From assembly GCF_036231905.1 (NCBI RefSeq), contig NZ_JAZARE010000010.1, positions 219,394 to 283,393 of the forward strand: a stretch of 64,000 bases of DNA, in the 5' to 3' direction. The position numbers were made by a program, and so were the translations under genes. The DNA comes from CAMLIZ01 sp036231905. GTDB lineage: Bacteria; Pseudomonadota; Gammaproteobacteria; Burkholderiales; Burkholderiaceae_C. Shown here one piece after another: positions 45,341 through 55,472 of this stretch. The notes under the pieces are model-generated. The model was not told where the DNA came from. It did not search any database and saw nothing but the letters and a program-made list of their open reading frames with translations. Every line of letters starts with the position of its first letter. Positions within the stretch are counted from its first letter, which is position 1.

Positions 45341-47890
45341 TCACAGGTGGCCCGCCCCGGCTTCGGCGCGCACGCGGCGGGCCGCTTCGTCGGCCGCGTC
45401 GATGCGGCCGTGCGACATCGGCCACCAGCCGGCGTCCTCGTTCAAAGGGGAAGGCGCGGCCTCGCGCAGGTCGACCGGGCGCGCGTTGAACAGGTTGTTC
45501 GCGCCGGCCAGGCGCACACCCTTCTTCACCGACACAAGCGACGTGGGCTTGACGCCTTCCGGCGCTTCCCAGGCGTTGTGTTCGGCCACGATGCGCGACT
45601 CGACGCCCACACCGATGGCGTAGGCGAAGGCGTAGTCCCCCGAGCTGCGCGGCAGGTAGAGGTTGTTGAACACGTGCACGCGGCCATAGCGCACCCGCGG
45701 CATGCGCTCCTTCAGGTTCTCCCACAGGTTGTGGTGCAGGCTCACCCGCAGGTGGGTAGCGTCGGCCTGGGCGCCGTCGCTGCCGCCGATCAGCATGGTC
45801 TTGTCGTGGTTCCTGAAATGGCTCCACGACACGGTGACGAAGTCGGACTGCTGCGTGATGTCGAGCAGGCCGTCGTGGTGCTGCATGCGCTGGCCGAGCG
45901 CCGTGCGGGCCTGGGAGTCGGGCCGCTCGCCGTCGCTGAAGCTGCAATGGTCGATCCACACATGGTGGGCGCGGCGCAGCGTGAGGTTGTCGTACTCCGA
46001 GTTCCACTCGCCGTGACCGTTGTCGTTCGGATCCCAGGCCGGAAAGTGGTCGAAGGCGTCCTCGAAGGCGAGGTTGCGCACGATCACGTCGCTCACCTCC
46101 TGCAGCAGCAGCGTGCCGTGCAGGAGGCGTGCAGCGGCTCCCACGCCGACGATCGTGGTGCGGCTTGGCACCCGCAGCACCACCCGCTCGGCCTGGCGCT
46201 GCTGCGAGCGCCGGCGCGCCTCTTCCAGCGGCCCCTCGGGCGGCTTGCGGCCCCACACGGCCGGGTCATAGGCCCTCAGGTAGGCCTCGAAGTCGAAGGC
46301 TGGGTCGCGATAGTCCTCAGCGCCCAGCGACCGGCCGGCATCGTCGGTCGAGAGGTCGATGCTGCCGTGCACGCGCACGATGCGCGGCTCGTCGGGCGCC
46401 CCCCTGCCCTGCGCCAGCGCGGCCGCCAGCTCGGCGCGGTTGCGGACGTCGAACACACGTTCAGGCCGCGCATCGGCCCCGCCACGCGTGCCGCCCTCGG
46501 CACTGGCCCAGCCGTCACCTTCGGCCAGCACCGACCGCTCCAGGCTGGCCTGGGGCGTGGCGCTGGTCGGACCGAGGTTGCGGTATTCGGCGAGAAAGGG
46601 CTCCGGCGGCGTGGCACGGCGGTAGCCCAGCGAGGCCGGGTCATGGCCCGCTTCGGCGAGCTGCTGCCAGAACGCGTCGGTGTCCGCCTGTACCTTGCGA
46701 TACGCACGATGGCCGCGGTCGCTGTTCCAGTCGGCCCAGGGCGCATCGCGATCGAGGTGCGCGCCCAGCCAGGAGCGCAGCACCAGCATCTTGCCCACCG
46801 CCTCGGTGCTGGCCTGGGCCGGTTTGCAGTGGCGTGCGTTGTCGCCATAAGGGCTGCAAGGCGTGGCCTCGAACCACTGCCGCGCCAGCTTCACGCTGCC
46901 GGCCGGTGCGGCCGGCTCTGCGGTGAAGTCGCAATGCTCGAACACGAAGCCATAAGGCGTTTTCAGGCGCGTGCTGGGCGCGGCCAGGTAGCCGCCCTGC
47001 CGGCCGCGCGCGGCGCCCACCCAGCGGATCTCGCTGTCGAGGAAGTAGGCGGTGGCGTTGCCGAAGATGAAGTCCACGTCGCCCGCCACCAGGCTGCGGT
47101 GCACGAACACGCGGGCGATGCGGTCGGGCGACGCGCTGCGCAGCAGCAGCGTGTCCTGGTTGCCCAACAGCCGCACCTGGCGCAGCTGCACCCGATCCGC
47201 ACCGTCACTGGCGAAAGCCACCGCCTGGTGCTGGTTGCCCGGATCGCTTTCGTCGTAGTCGTTCTCCACCGTGAGGTCGCGCAACTCGAAGCCGTCGTTG
47301 CGCACCTGCATCCCGGCGGAGCAGAAGGTGCCCAGGGTCTGGCGTGCGGCGCAGGCGCGGTACGCGGCCGCCACCTCGGCAGGCACACCGGGCGCTTCGT
47401 ACACCGCGGCATGCAGCGCGCGGTAGCGTGCGCCTGCCATGCCGGAGTGGGTGGCCTGGTGGATGCGCACCTCGCGGGGGTCGGCCGTGAGCCCCTGCAG
47501 GCGGATGGACACGGGGGCCGGCGGCACGATCACCAGTTCGGGATAGTCGCCCGGCATCACCTCGATGAGCACCGGCACCGGGTTCCCGGGGCCGGCCTGC
47601 AGATCCACGACCGCGCGGTTCACCGCGCCCTGCACCGTGCGGAACACCGTCCGCCCGTCCGCCGCAGCGGGCTCCACGCGATAGCGCCGCAGCGGCTGGG
47701 GCATCACGGGCCGCATGGGATCCCAGCCATCACGCACCGGCGCGGCCACCGGCCCGGCCACGCCGAGCACGGCCGCACGTGTCGCGGCCGCGGCCTGCGC
47801 ATCGCCGAGCTGCAGGCGCTGGGCCGCGGCCGGCAGCACCGCGCCCGCGAAGCAGGTTGCCAGGGCCAGGAAGCGCAGCCAGCGTTTCAC
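45341..47890 (-). CDS. Exported pectin methylesterase (CE8)-pectate lyase (PL1) fusion
   Basis: 849 residues from the GTG at 47890, overlapping the ogl stop (GTGA). Signal peptide KRWLRFLALATCFAGAVLPA. N-terminal half, about residues 60-430: pectinesterase, with QHQAVAF, LGNQDTLLL and AGDVDFIFGNATAYF (catalytic Asp and Gln motifs). C-terminal half, about residues 470-830: PL1 lyase, with WIDHCSFSDG, TVSWSHFRNHDKTMLIG and LHHNLWENLKERMPRVR (catalytic Arg region). Demethylation by the first domain produces the substrate of the second, so the fusion makes mechanistic sense. A further upstream start would precede the signal peptide and was rejected. Confidence 0.92.
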   Translation of the reverse strand: MKRWLRFLALATCFAGAVLPAAAQRLQLGDAQAAAATRAAVLGVAGPVAAPVRDGWDPMRPVMPQPLRRYRVEPAAADGRTVFRTVQGAVNRAVVDLQAGPGNPVPVLIEVMPGDYPELVIVPPAPVSIRLQGLTADPREVRIHQATHSGMAGARYRALHAAVYEAPGVPAEVAAAYRACAARQTLGTFCSAGMQVRNDGFELRDLTVENDYDESDPGNQHQAVAFASDGADRVQLRQVRLLGNQDTLLLRSASPDRIARVFVHRSLVAGDVDFIFGNATAYFLDSEIRWVGAARGRQGGYLAAPSTRLKTPYGFVFEHCDFTAEPAAPAGSVKLARQWFEATPCSPYGDNARHCKPAQASTEAVGKMLVLRSWLGAHLDRDAPWADWNSDRGHRAYRKVQADTDAFWQQLAEAGHDPASLGYRRATPPEPFLAEYRNLGPTSATPQASLERSVLAEGDGWASAEGGTRGGADARPERVFDVRNRAELAAALAQGRGAPDEPRIVRVHGSIDLSTDDAGRSLGAEDYRDPAFDFEAYLRAYDPAVWGRKPPEGPLEEARRRSQQRQAERVVLRVPSRTTIVGVGAAARLLHGTLLLQEVSDVIVRNLAFEDAFDHFPAWDPNDNGHGEWNSEYDNLTLRRAHHVWIDHCSFSDGERPDSQARTALGQRMQHHDGLLDITQQSDFVTVSWSHFRNHDKTMLIGGSDGAQADATHLRVSLHHNLWENLKERMPRVRYGRVHVFNNLYLPRSSGDYAFAYAIGVGVESRIVAEHNAWEAPEGVKPTSLVSVKKGVRLAGANNLFNARPVDLREAAPSPLNEDAGWWPMSHGRIDAADEAARRVRAEAGAGHL

Positions 47891-49068
47891 GCCGGCGACA
47901 CGTCCGAACGCGGCTGCAAATCGGCCAGGAACACCCCCGGCTCGCCCGCCTTGTCGCAACTGAACAGCACCTGCCTTTCATCCGGCGTGAAGGAGGGATG
48001 CGGATGCGTCACCTGGCGGTCGCCCTTGTAGACCTGCCAGGAGCTGTCGTGGCGCGCGATCGGCCGCTCGGTGCCCGCCTTCAGGTCGAACAGGTGCAGG
48101 TAGGGGTCGGGTGCTATCGAGTAGCCGCTTTTGTCATCCACGTCGGCCGGGCTGGCGCAGCCATCCCCCACGATCAGCGTGCCATCAAAGTTGCTCATCA
48201 GGTGAGAGCACGGCGGCATCACGGTCAGCGCACGGTCCTGCAGGGTCACCGGGTCCAGCGACCGGATCCAGCGTTCGGCATGGCCCTTGAGGTACGACAC
48301 GTACACCATCGCCGAGCCGTCGGGCACCCAGAACTCGTGGGTGCAGCTTTCGCCTTCGGCGTGGCGCTTGCCGCAACGCAGGTTGCTGCCGTCCTCGTCG
48401 ATGAACCACATGCGCGCGTCCACCAGATCGTGGTTGCCTTCGTGGCAGAAGGCCACGGTGCTGTCGTCGAAGGGCCGGTACTGCGGATGACCCAGCCAGC
48501 AATCCACCTCGTGGATGGTCTCGCGCTGCCCGGTCGCCAGGTCGATGCGGATCAGGCGGCAGCGCGGCTTGCGGAAGAACATCTCGCGGAATTTCTGCCA
48601 GTCGGTCAGCGGGAACCAGTCGCTCGCGCGGATCTCGATGCCGACCATCTTGGTGCAGGCGCTGTTGGCCACCCAGGTGCCGTAGCCCACCCAGCCTTCG
48701 GGCACGACGTAGGCCACCTCTTCCTGCAGCGTGGCCAGGACCAGGCGGATCAGCTGGCGCTTGGCGCGCACGAAGTACAGGTGCCTGTCGTCCGGGCTCA
48801 GGAAACCGCCGAAGGTGTTTTCCTCCGGCTGGTCGGTGAGCTGCAGGCAATCACCCGTCTGCAGGTCCAGCAGGTGGTAGTGCCAGTCGGTGCCGGGACC
48901 GAACTCACCGCCGAACACCAGCTTCTGGCCGTCGTTCGTGAAGCACTTCTGATAGAAGTAGTTGCGGTGGCAAGTCACGTCGATCGGCGTGAGGCGTGTC
49001 ACGCGCGCGCCGGTGTCCGGGTCCTCGCTGTACTGGAACTGCAGGTGGCGAAGAGTGTTCTTGCTCAT
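47887..49068 (-). CDS. ogl: Oligogalacturonate lyase (PL22)
   Basis: 393 residues, normal for Ogl. Cytoplasmic beta-propeller lyase that splits unsaturated digalacturonate to 5-keto-4-deoxyuronate-type monomers using Mn. Landmarks: CHRNYFYQKCFTNDGQKLVF near the N-terminus, FCHEGNHDLVDARMW, TYEFW-like THEFWVPDGSAMVYVSY, and metal-site histidines in QVTHPHPSFTPDERQVLFS. Start overlaps the stop of the binding-protein gene (ATGA). Confidence 0.94.
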   Translation of the reverse strand: MSKNTLRHLQFQYSEDPDTGARVTRLTPIDVTCHRNYFYQKCFTNDGQKLVFGGEFGPGTDWHYHLLDLQTGDCLQLTDQPEENTFGGFLSPDDRHLYFVRAKRQLIRLVLATLQEEVAYVVPEGWVGYGTWVANSACTKMVGIEIRASDWFPLTDWQKFREMFFRKPRCRLIRIDLATGQRETIHEVDCWLGHPQYRPFDDSTVAFCHEGNHDLVDARMWFIDEDGSNLRCGKRHAEGESCTHEFWVPDGSAMVYVSYLKGHAERWIRSLDPVTLQDRALTVMPPCSHLMSNFDGTLIVGDGCASPADVDDKSGYSIAPDPYLHLFDLKAGTERPIARHDSSWQVYKGDRQVTHPHPSFTPDERQVLFSCDKAGEPGVFLADLQPRSDVSPA

Positions 49069-50350
49069 GTCATGCGGCTGAGAAGTGCGTTGCCCTCGTC
49101 CAGCAGGCGGCGTGCGGCCTCCTGGTCGGTGAGCTTGCGGTAGGAGATGCGCTCGAACACCTCGCGCATCAGGCGGCGCAGGCGGGCGTCCTCGAAGCGC
49201 GGTGACGGCACCTGCACGCGGCCGGCCTCGCGCAGCTGGCGGATCTGGCGCTGCGCCGCCAGCTCCAGCGGCGGCACCTGGCCTTCGCGCTCCAGTGCAT
49301 CGCGCGCACGCGCCGCGGACGGCAAGGCCCGCGTGGTGCCCAGGATGCGGGCCGCGTCCACGTCGGTGGTCATGAAGTCGAGGAAGCGCGCGGCGAGCTC
49401 CGGCTGCCGGGTGTGCCGGCTCACCGAAAACAGCAGCGTGGGCCGCGCGAACAGGCCGCTGGTCTGCGCACCGGGCAGCGTGAGGTACTCGCCCAGCGCC
49501 AGCTGCTGCCCCTTGGCCAAGGTGGACGCGCGCAAGCGGAAGGCCGAGTCCCAGGTGAAGTTGCCGGCCCAGCGGCCCGCCACCCAGTCCTGCTGCTGCT
49601 CGGTGGGTTTGTCCACGCCGCCCAGGCTGGCGCGGTAAGGCACTGGCGTGCAGGTGCCGGTGTCGCCCAGGCGCCGGTAGGTCTGCACCCAGTCCAGCAG
49701 CGCCGCCGCGCTCATGGCCACGCGCGGCTCGGTGGGGTGCACATACGGCGTGCCGTGTTGCTGCATCACATGGGCATGGGCCAGCAACAGCATGTCGTAG
49801 GGCTCGCCGTCCAGCGGATAGAAGCCTTCACCCAGCCGCGCCTTGAAGGCCGGACCGGCGGCGAAGAGCTCGTCCCAGCTCCGCGGCAGCGCCAGACCGG
49901 CGCGTTGGAAGGTGGATTGGTTCCAGAGAAAGAGCCTCGCGGTGTAGGACACAGGCAGGCCGTTGAGCCTGCCGTTCACCCGGCAGCTGTCGAGGTCGGC
50001 CGCGCTGAACTGGTCGAGCGCGATCGCACCGGCCTGCTGCTGCAGGTCCAGGAAGCCGGTGCCCTGGCGGCTGAACATCGCCAGCCACGCCCAGTTGATC
50101 TGCAGCACATCGGCTTCGGTGCCGCTGGCCATCTGCATGGTCAGCTTCTCCAGGTAGCCGTTGAAGCCCATGTACTCGGCCTTGACGCGCACGCCCGGAT
50201 GGCGCGCTTCGAAGGCAGCGATGGCCTTCAAGGTGCGCGCATGCCGGTCGCTGCCGCCCCACCAGAGAAAGCGCAGCGTGGTGGGCGCCTGGGCCCGCGC
50301 CGGGCGTGCCGCCATCGCCGCGGGGGCGAGAAGAAAGATGCGGCGCTGCA

Positions 50351-50351
<1 letters not shown>
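49065..50351 (-). CDS. togB: ABC transporter solute-binding protein, family 1 (TogB-like)
   Basis: 428 residues from ATG 50351. Short signal with arginines (MQRRIFLLAPAAMAARPARAQ). Family 1 features: TTLRFLWWGGSDRHARTLKAI, VKAEYMGFNGYLEKLTMQMASG, DVLQINWAWL. By position and neighbours it is the receptor of an oligogalacturonide importer like TogMNAB. Overlaps the ATPase gene and ogl by ATGA each. Confidence 0.88.
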
Positions 50352-51463
<1,112 letters not shown>

Positions 51464-51475
51464 GCGCCTGCTCCC

Positions 51476-52378
51476 TCAGCCCTTGATGCCGCTGGAGGCG
51501 GCGCTTTCGATGAAATGCTTCTGCGCGGCGAAGAACACCGCCACCGAAGGCAGCAGCGCTACCACGGAGATCGCGATGGCACTCGCCCACTCCACCTCCT
51601 CGGTGGCGCCCATGGTCATCTTCAGCGCCAGCGACACCGGGTACTTCTCCACCGAGCTCAGGTAGATCAGCGGGCCCATGAAGTCGTTCATCGTCCAGAT
51701 GAACTGGAACACGATCACCGACACGATCGCCGGCTTGAGCAGCGGCATGATCACGTACAGCAGCACCTGCAGCGGATTGCAGCCGTCGATCTGCGCGGCC
51801 TCCTCCATGTCGCGCGGGATGCCGCGCAGGAACTGCACCAACATGAACACGAAGAAGGTGTCAGTGGCAAAGGCCGAGGGCACGATGATCGGCAGGTAGG
51901 TGTCCAGCCAGCCCAGCTCCTTGAACAACAGGTACTGCGGGATGCGCAGAATGATCTGCGGCAGCATCAGCGTCGCCACCATCACCGCGAACAGCAGCTT
52001 CTTGCCCCAGAAGTCGCAGCGCGCAAACGCATAGGCCACCAGCACGCAGGAGATCACGGTCACCACGATGCGCGGCACCACGATCAGGAAGGAGTTGAGG
52101 AAGTAGGTGGCGAAGGTGTATTCGCTGCTGGTCTTCCAGCCTTTGGCATAGGCCGTGAAGTCGAGCTGCGCCGGCAGCAGCCCCACGCCGCCGAAGATCT
52201 CCGCATTGGTCTTGAACGAGGCGCCCACCAGCCAGAAGATCGGGTACAGCATCACCAGGCCCACGAGGCCCAGCGCCAGGTAGCGCAACACGATGCTGAT
52301 GCGCTCGCGGCGCAGCTGCTGCCCGTTGAGCGCGTCGGTGGCCGGCGGCATCGCCAGGTGTGCCACGGGCGTGCTCAT
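51476..52378 (-). CDS. togN: ABC transporter permease (TogN-like, MalG type)
   Basis: 300 residues from ATG 52378, six membrane segments. The EAA loop is EEAAQIDGCNPLQVLLYVIMPLLKP. Starts just after a 30-residue cytoplasmic tail; the first helix is LALGLVGLVMLYPIFWLV. Overlaps the stop of togM (ATGA) and is followed by togA after 12 bases. Confidence 0.93.
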   Translation of the reverse strand: MSTPVAHLAMPPATDALNGQQLRRERISIVLRYLALGLVGLVMLYPIFWLVGASFKTNAEIFGGVGLLPAQLDFTAYAKGWKTSSEYTFATYFLNSFLIVVPRIVVTVISCVLVAYAFARCDFWGKKLLFAVMVATLMLPQIILRIPQYLLFKELGWLDTYLPIIVPSAFATDTFFVFMLVQFLRGIPRDMEEAAQIDGCNPLQVLLYVIMPLLKPAIVSVIVFQFIWTMNDFMGPLIYLSSVEKYPVSLALKMTMGATEEVEWASAIAISVVALLPSVAVFFAAQKHFIESAASSGIKG

Positions 52379-53259
52379 CGCTTGGCCTCCTTCTCGCCCG
52401 AATAGAACACCCAGTACTTCGAGCTCCAGAACGACACCGCGCTCAGGGCCCCCACCAGCGCGAACAGCACCCACGACATCGCGGCGCCATAGCCCAGGTT
52501 GAAGTAGCGGAAGCACTCTTCGTAGATGTAGAGGCTGAGCAGGTAGGTGGACTGCAGCGGCCCGCCCTCGGTCACCATGTACGGGCCGTTGAATTCCTGG
52601 AAGCCGTGCACCAGCTGCATGATCAGGTTGAAGAAGATCACCGGCGTGATCAGCGGCACCGTGATGCGGGTGAACTGCTGCCACTTGCTGGCGCCATCGA
52701 TCTCCGCCGCCTCGTACAGCGACTGCGGCACGTTCTGCAGCGCGGCCAGAAAGATCACCATCGAGGAGCCGAACTGCCAGACGAACAGCGTCACGATGGT
52801 CCAGATCGAAAAGCGCTCGTCGGCCAGCCAGGCGATCGGCTCCAGCCCCACGCGCGCGAGCACGCCGTTGACCAGCCCATGCTGCGAGAAGATGAAGCGC
52901 CACAGCACCGCCACTGCAATCGAACCGCCCAGGATGGAGGGCAGGTAGAACGCGGAGCGGAAGAAGTTGATACCGCGCAGCTTGAAGTTCAGCACATGCG
53001 CGATGAAGAGCGCAAAGCCCACGCGCAAGGGCACCGCCAGCGCCACGAACAGCAGCGTCACGCCGAGCGAACGGCGGAACACCGGGTCCTGCACCATCTG
53101 GGCGTAGTTCTGCGCGCCGGCAAAACGCGGCGGCGAGAACACGTCGTACTGCGTGAAGCTGACCGCCAAGCTCATCACGAACGGGAACAGCTTGAACATC
53201 AGCACGCCGATGAGGAACGGCAGTGCGAAGAGCAGGCCGGTGCGCTTGTTTTCGTACAT
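52375..53259 (-). CDS. togM: ABC transporter permease (TogM-like, MalF type)
   Basis: 294 residues from ATG 53259, starting MYENKRTGLLFALPFLIGVL. Six membrane segments; EAA loop EAAEIDGASKWQQFTRITVPLITP. Pairs with togN to form the channel of the oligogalacturonide importer. First gene of the tog-ogl-esterase/lyase run; the 372-base gap upstream contains the structured element E2. Confidence 0.93.
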   Translation of the reverse strand: MYENKRTGLLFALPFLIGVLMFKLFPFVMSLAVSFTQYDVFSPPRFAGAQNYAQMVQDPVFRRSLGVTLLFVALAVPLRVGFALFIAHVLNFKLRGINFFRSAFYLPSILGGSIAVAVLWRFIFSQHGLVNGVLARVGLEPIAWLADERFSIWTIVTLFVWQFGSSMVIFLAALQNVPQSLYEAAEIDGASKWQQFTRITVPLITPVIFFNLIMQLVHGFQEFNGPYMVTEGGPLQSTYLLSLYIYEECFRYFNLGYGAAMSWVLFALVGALSAVSFWSSKYWVFYSGEKEAKR

Positions 53260-53319
53260 GGCTTCAGCGGGCCTGCGGGGGGTGTAGCGCCCGAGTAACG
53301 TGCGACGGATGGAGCGCCC

Positions 53320-53550
53320 GAGCGGCTTGGGGTGCGGCGCCGGCGGGCCGATCTCCGGCGGTCGCCCCTGCGGGGCGACTTCGCTGCGGTGCTCGCGCTG
53401 GGGGCTGCGCCGTCCATTTAGCTCCGTGCGCTGCGCGCACTGCGCACATCGCCGGCGAGTCAGATGTTGATGCGCGCTGCGCGCGCCGCCGCCAGCACTG
53501 CGCTCTTCGCCGCCTGCCACGGCCCGCCGGCGCCGCACCCCAAGCCGCTC
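53320..53550 (+). repeat. Structured intergenic element E2 with 31-base perfect terminal inverted repeats
   Basis: The arms 53320-53350 and 53520-53550 are exact reverse complements (31 of 31). Inside are the hairpin GTCGCCCC-TGC-GGGGCGAC (53361-53379), GCTGCGGTGCTC (53383-53394) corresponding to the E1 motif, and GAGTCAGATGTTGATGCGCG (about 53457-53476), nearly identical to E1. Arms and hairpin differ in sequence from E1 and E3 but stay paired. It fills most of the kduD-togM gap (53260-53631); nothing else is seen there. Confidence 0.85.
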
Positions 53551-53631
53551 TCCTGCGACCGGGGTTGCGCGGCATCAGACTCACCAACGTCTCCGCAAAG
53601 GCGGAGGCAGGCCTAGGCCCAGCAAGCACGC

Positions 53632-54393
53632 TCATCGCGCCAACCAACCACCGTCCACCGCCACGGTGTACCCGTTCACATAGTCCGAAGCCGCAGAAGC
53701 CAAGAACACCACCGGCCCCGCCAGATCCTCCGGCACACCCCAGCGCCCCGCCGGAATGCGCTCGAGGATCGCCGTGCTGCGCTCACTGTCCTTGCGCAGC
53801 GGCTCGGTGTTGTTGGTGGCCATGTAGCCGGGCGCGATCGCGTTCACGTTGATGCGGTGCTGGGCCCATTCGTTGGCCAGCAAGCGTGTCACGCCCATCA
53901 CACCGCTCTTGGCCGCGGTGTACGAGGGCACGCGCACGCCGCCCTGGAAGGAGAGCATCGACGCCACGTTGATGATCTTGCCGCCGCTGCCCTGCGCGAT
54001 GTACTGCCGCGCCACCGCCTGGGAAAAGAAGAACACGGTCTTCAGGTTGACGTTCATCACGTCGTCCCAGTCCTTCTCGCTGAAGGAAAGCGCATCGTCG
54101 CGGCGGATGATGCCGGCGTTGTTGACGAGCACGTCCACGTGCCCGCCCCAGGCCACCGCCTCGCGCAGCAGGCCTTCGATGCATGCGATGTCCGACAGGT
54201 CGGCACGCAGGTCGAGGAAGCGCCGGCCGGCCGCCTCCACCCGGGCCGCGGTGTCGGTGGGCGCGCTCATGTTGACGCCCACCACGTCGGCGCCCGCCTG
54301 CGCCAGCGCGCAGGCCATGCCCTGGCCGAGACCGGTGTTGCAGCCGGTGACCACCGCCACCTTGCCGGCCACGCTGAATTGATCGAGCACCAT
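53632..54393 (-). CDS. kduD: 2-dehydro-3-deoxy-D-gluconate 5-dehydrogenase
   Basis: 253 residues from ATG 54393, the same length as E. coli KduD and aligned with its start; GAGGTGG lies upstream. A GTG at 54405 is possible. SDR features: VTGCNTGLGQGMA, NNAGIIRRDDALSFSEKDWDD, catalytic Ser/Tyr/Lys in ASMLSFQGG and YTAAKSG, ending DYVNGYTVAVDGGWLAR. It reduces the KduI product to 2-keto-3-deoxygluconate. Follows kduI by 13 bases. Confidence 0.96.
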   Translation of the reverse strand: MVLDQFSVAGKVAVVTGCNTGLGQGMACALAQAGADVVGVNMSAPTDTAARVEAAGRRFLDLRADLSDIACIEGLLREAVAWGGHVDVLVNNAGIIRRDDALSFSEKDWDDVMNVNLKTVFFFSQAVARQYIAQGSGGKIINVASMLSFQGGVRVPSYTAAKSGVMGVTRLLANEWAQHRINVNAIAPGYMATNNTEPLRKDSERSTAILERIPAGRWGVPEDLAGPVVFLASAASDYVNGYTVAVDGGWLAR

Positions 54394-54406
54394 GTGCTGG
54401 GCCACC

Positions 54407-55243
54407 TCAGCGCAGGCTGGTCATGGGCACGTGGTCCATGTCCTTGAAGACCTGGTTCTCGCCCACCATGCCCCAGATGAAGGTGTAGGCCTGGGTGCCC
54501 ACGCCGCTGTGGATGGACCAGCTGGGCGCGATCACCGCCTGCTCGTTGCGCACCACCAGGTGGCGCGTCTCGCTGGGCTCGCCCAGCATGTGGAACACCA
54601 CGCCATCGGCCGGCATGTCGAAATAGAAGTAGACCTCCATGCGCCGCTCGTGGGTGTGGCAGGGCATGGTGTTCCACAGGCTGCCGGGCTCCAGCTGGGT
54701 CATGCCCATCAGCAGCTGGCAGGTGGGCAGCACATCGGGCACCAGGAACTTGTAGATCGTGCGGCGGTTGCTGGTCTTGGCGTCGCCCAGCGTCTCGGGT
54801 GAGGCTTCCGCCAGCGTGATCTTCTTGTTGGGGTAGTGCGTGTGGGCCGGTGCGCAGTTGAAGTACAGCTTGGCGGGCTTGGCCGGGTCCACGCTGCTGA
54901 ACGCCACTTCCTTGGCGCCCTGGCCGATGTACAGCGCTTCGCGCGCGGCCACCTCGTAGCGCCGGCCGTCCACCTCCACCACCGCGTCGCCGCCGATGTT
55001 GATCAGGCCGAGCTCGCGGCGCTGCAGGAAGAAGTCGGTGCCGGTGTGCCTGCCGAGCTCCGGCGAGAAGCGCACCGCCTGGTTCACCGGCTGGATGCCG
55101 CCCACGATGATGCGGTCGATCTGGCTGTAGGTGAGCGTGGCCTGCTCCGGAACGAACAGGTCCTCCACCAAAAACTGGCGGCGCAGGCCGGCGGTGTCCA
55201 GCGTGCGGGCGTGCTCGCTGTGGATGGGCTGGCGAATTTCCAT
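54407..55243 (-). CDS. kduI: 5-keto-4-deoxyuronate isomerase
   Basis: 278 residues, identical in length to E. coli KduI. It isomerises 5-keto-4-deoxyuronate to 2,5-diketo-3-deoxygluconate. The cupin zinc ligands lie in MPCHTHERRMEVYFYF (His, His, Glu) with the fourth His in PSWSIHSGVG. The N-terminal IVGGIQPVNQAV segment is typical. Divergent from the TonB receptor gene across a 229-base region holding KdgR-like sites. Confidence 0.97.
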   Translation of the reverse strand: MEIRQPIHSEHARTLDTAGLRRQFLVEDLFVPEQATLTYSQIDRIIVGGIQPVNQAVRFSPELGRHTGTDFFLQRRELGLINIGGDAVVEVDGRRYEVAAREALYIGQGAKEVAFSSVDPAKPAKLYFNCAPAHTHYPNKKITLAEASPETLGDAKTSNRRTIYKFLVPDVLPTCQLLMGMTQLEPGSLWNTMPCHTHERRMEVYFYFDMPADGVVFHMLGEPSETRHLVVRNEQAVIAPSWSIHSGVGTQAYTFIWGMVGENQVFKDMDHVPMTSLR

Positions 55244-55348
55244 GGGGCTCCTCGAATGGCTTGAAGACGTGGCGGGTCGCGTCTGGCGGCAGCGTGCGTC
55301 TGGAAGCGCCGCACCGCGTTGGTAGTTTCCCGAAATGCTGGACTTTTT

Positions 55349-55369
55349 AAATGAACCAGCGTTTCAGTT
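55349..55369. promoter_or_regulatory. KdgR-like operator between kduI and the TonB receptor gene
   Basis: Left arm AAATGAA and right arm GTTTCA-GTT, 21 bases in all, match 17 of 21 positions of the enterobacterial KdgR consensus (AAATGAAAC-n3-GTTTCATTT, from memory of the family). A second CAGCGTTTCA half-site is at 55401-55410. It overlaps the -35 of the receptor promoter, suiting repression of both divergent operons. Confidence 0.6.
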
Positions 55370-55390
55370 TTGATTCCGTGCCGCTATAGT
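55362..55390 (+). promoter_or_regulatory. Probable promoter of the TonB receptor operon
   Basis: TATAGT (55385-55390) is a strong -10, with TTTCAG (55362-55367) 17 bases upstream as a weak -35. The start codon is 83 bases further on, leaving a leader that contains the second CAGCGTTTCA half-site. Confidence 0.5.
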
Positions 55391-55472
55391 ACACGCAAAT
55401 CAGCGTTTCACAAGAGCAGTAAAGCCGAGAAAACCACGAGCGCGCCGCGCTCAATCCGGACGGAGACAAGCC

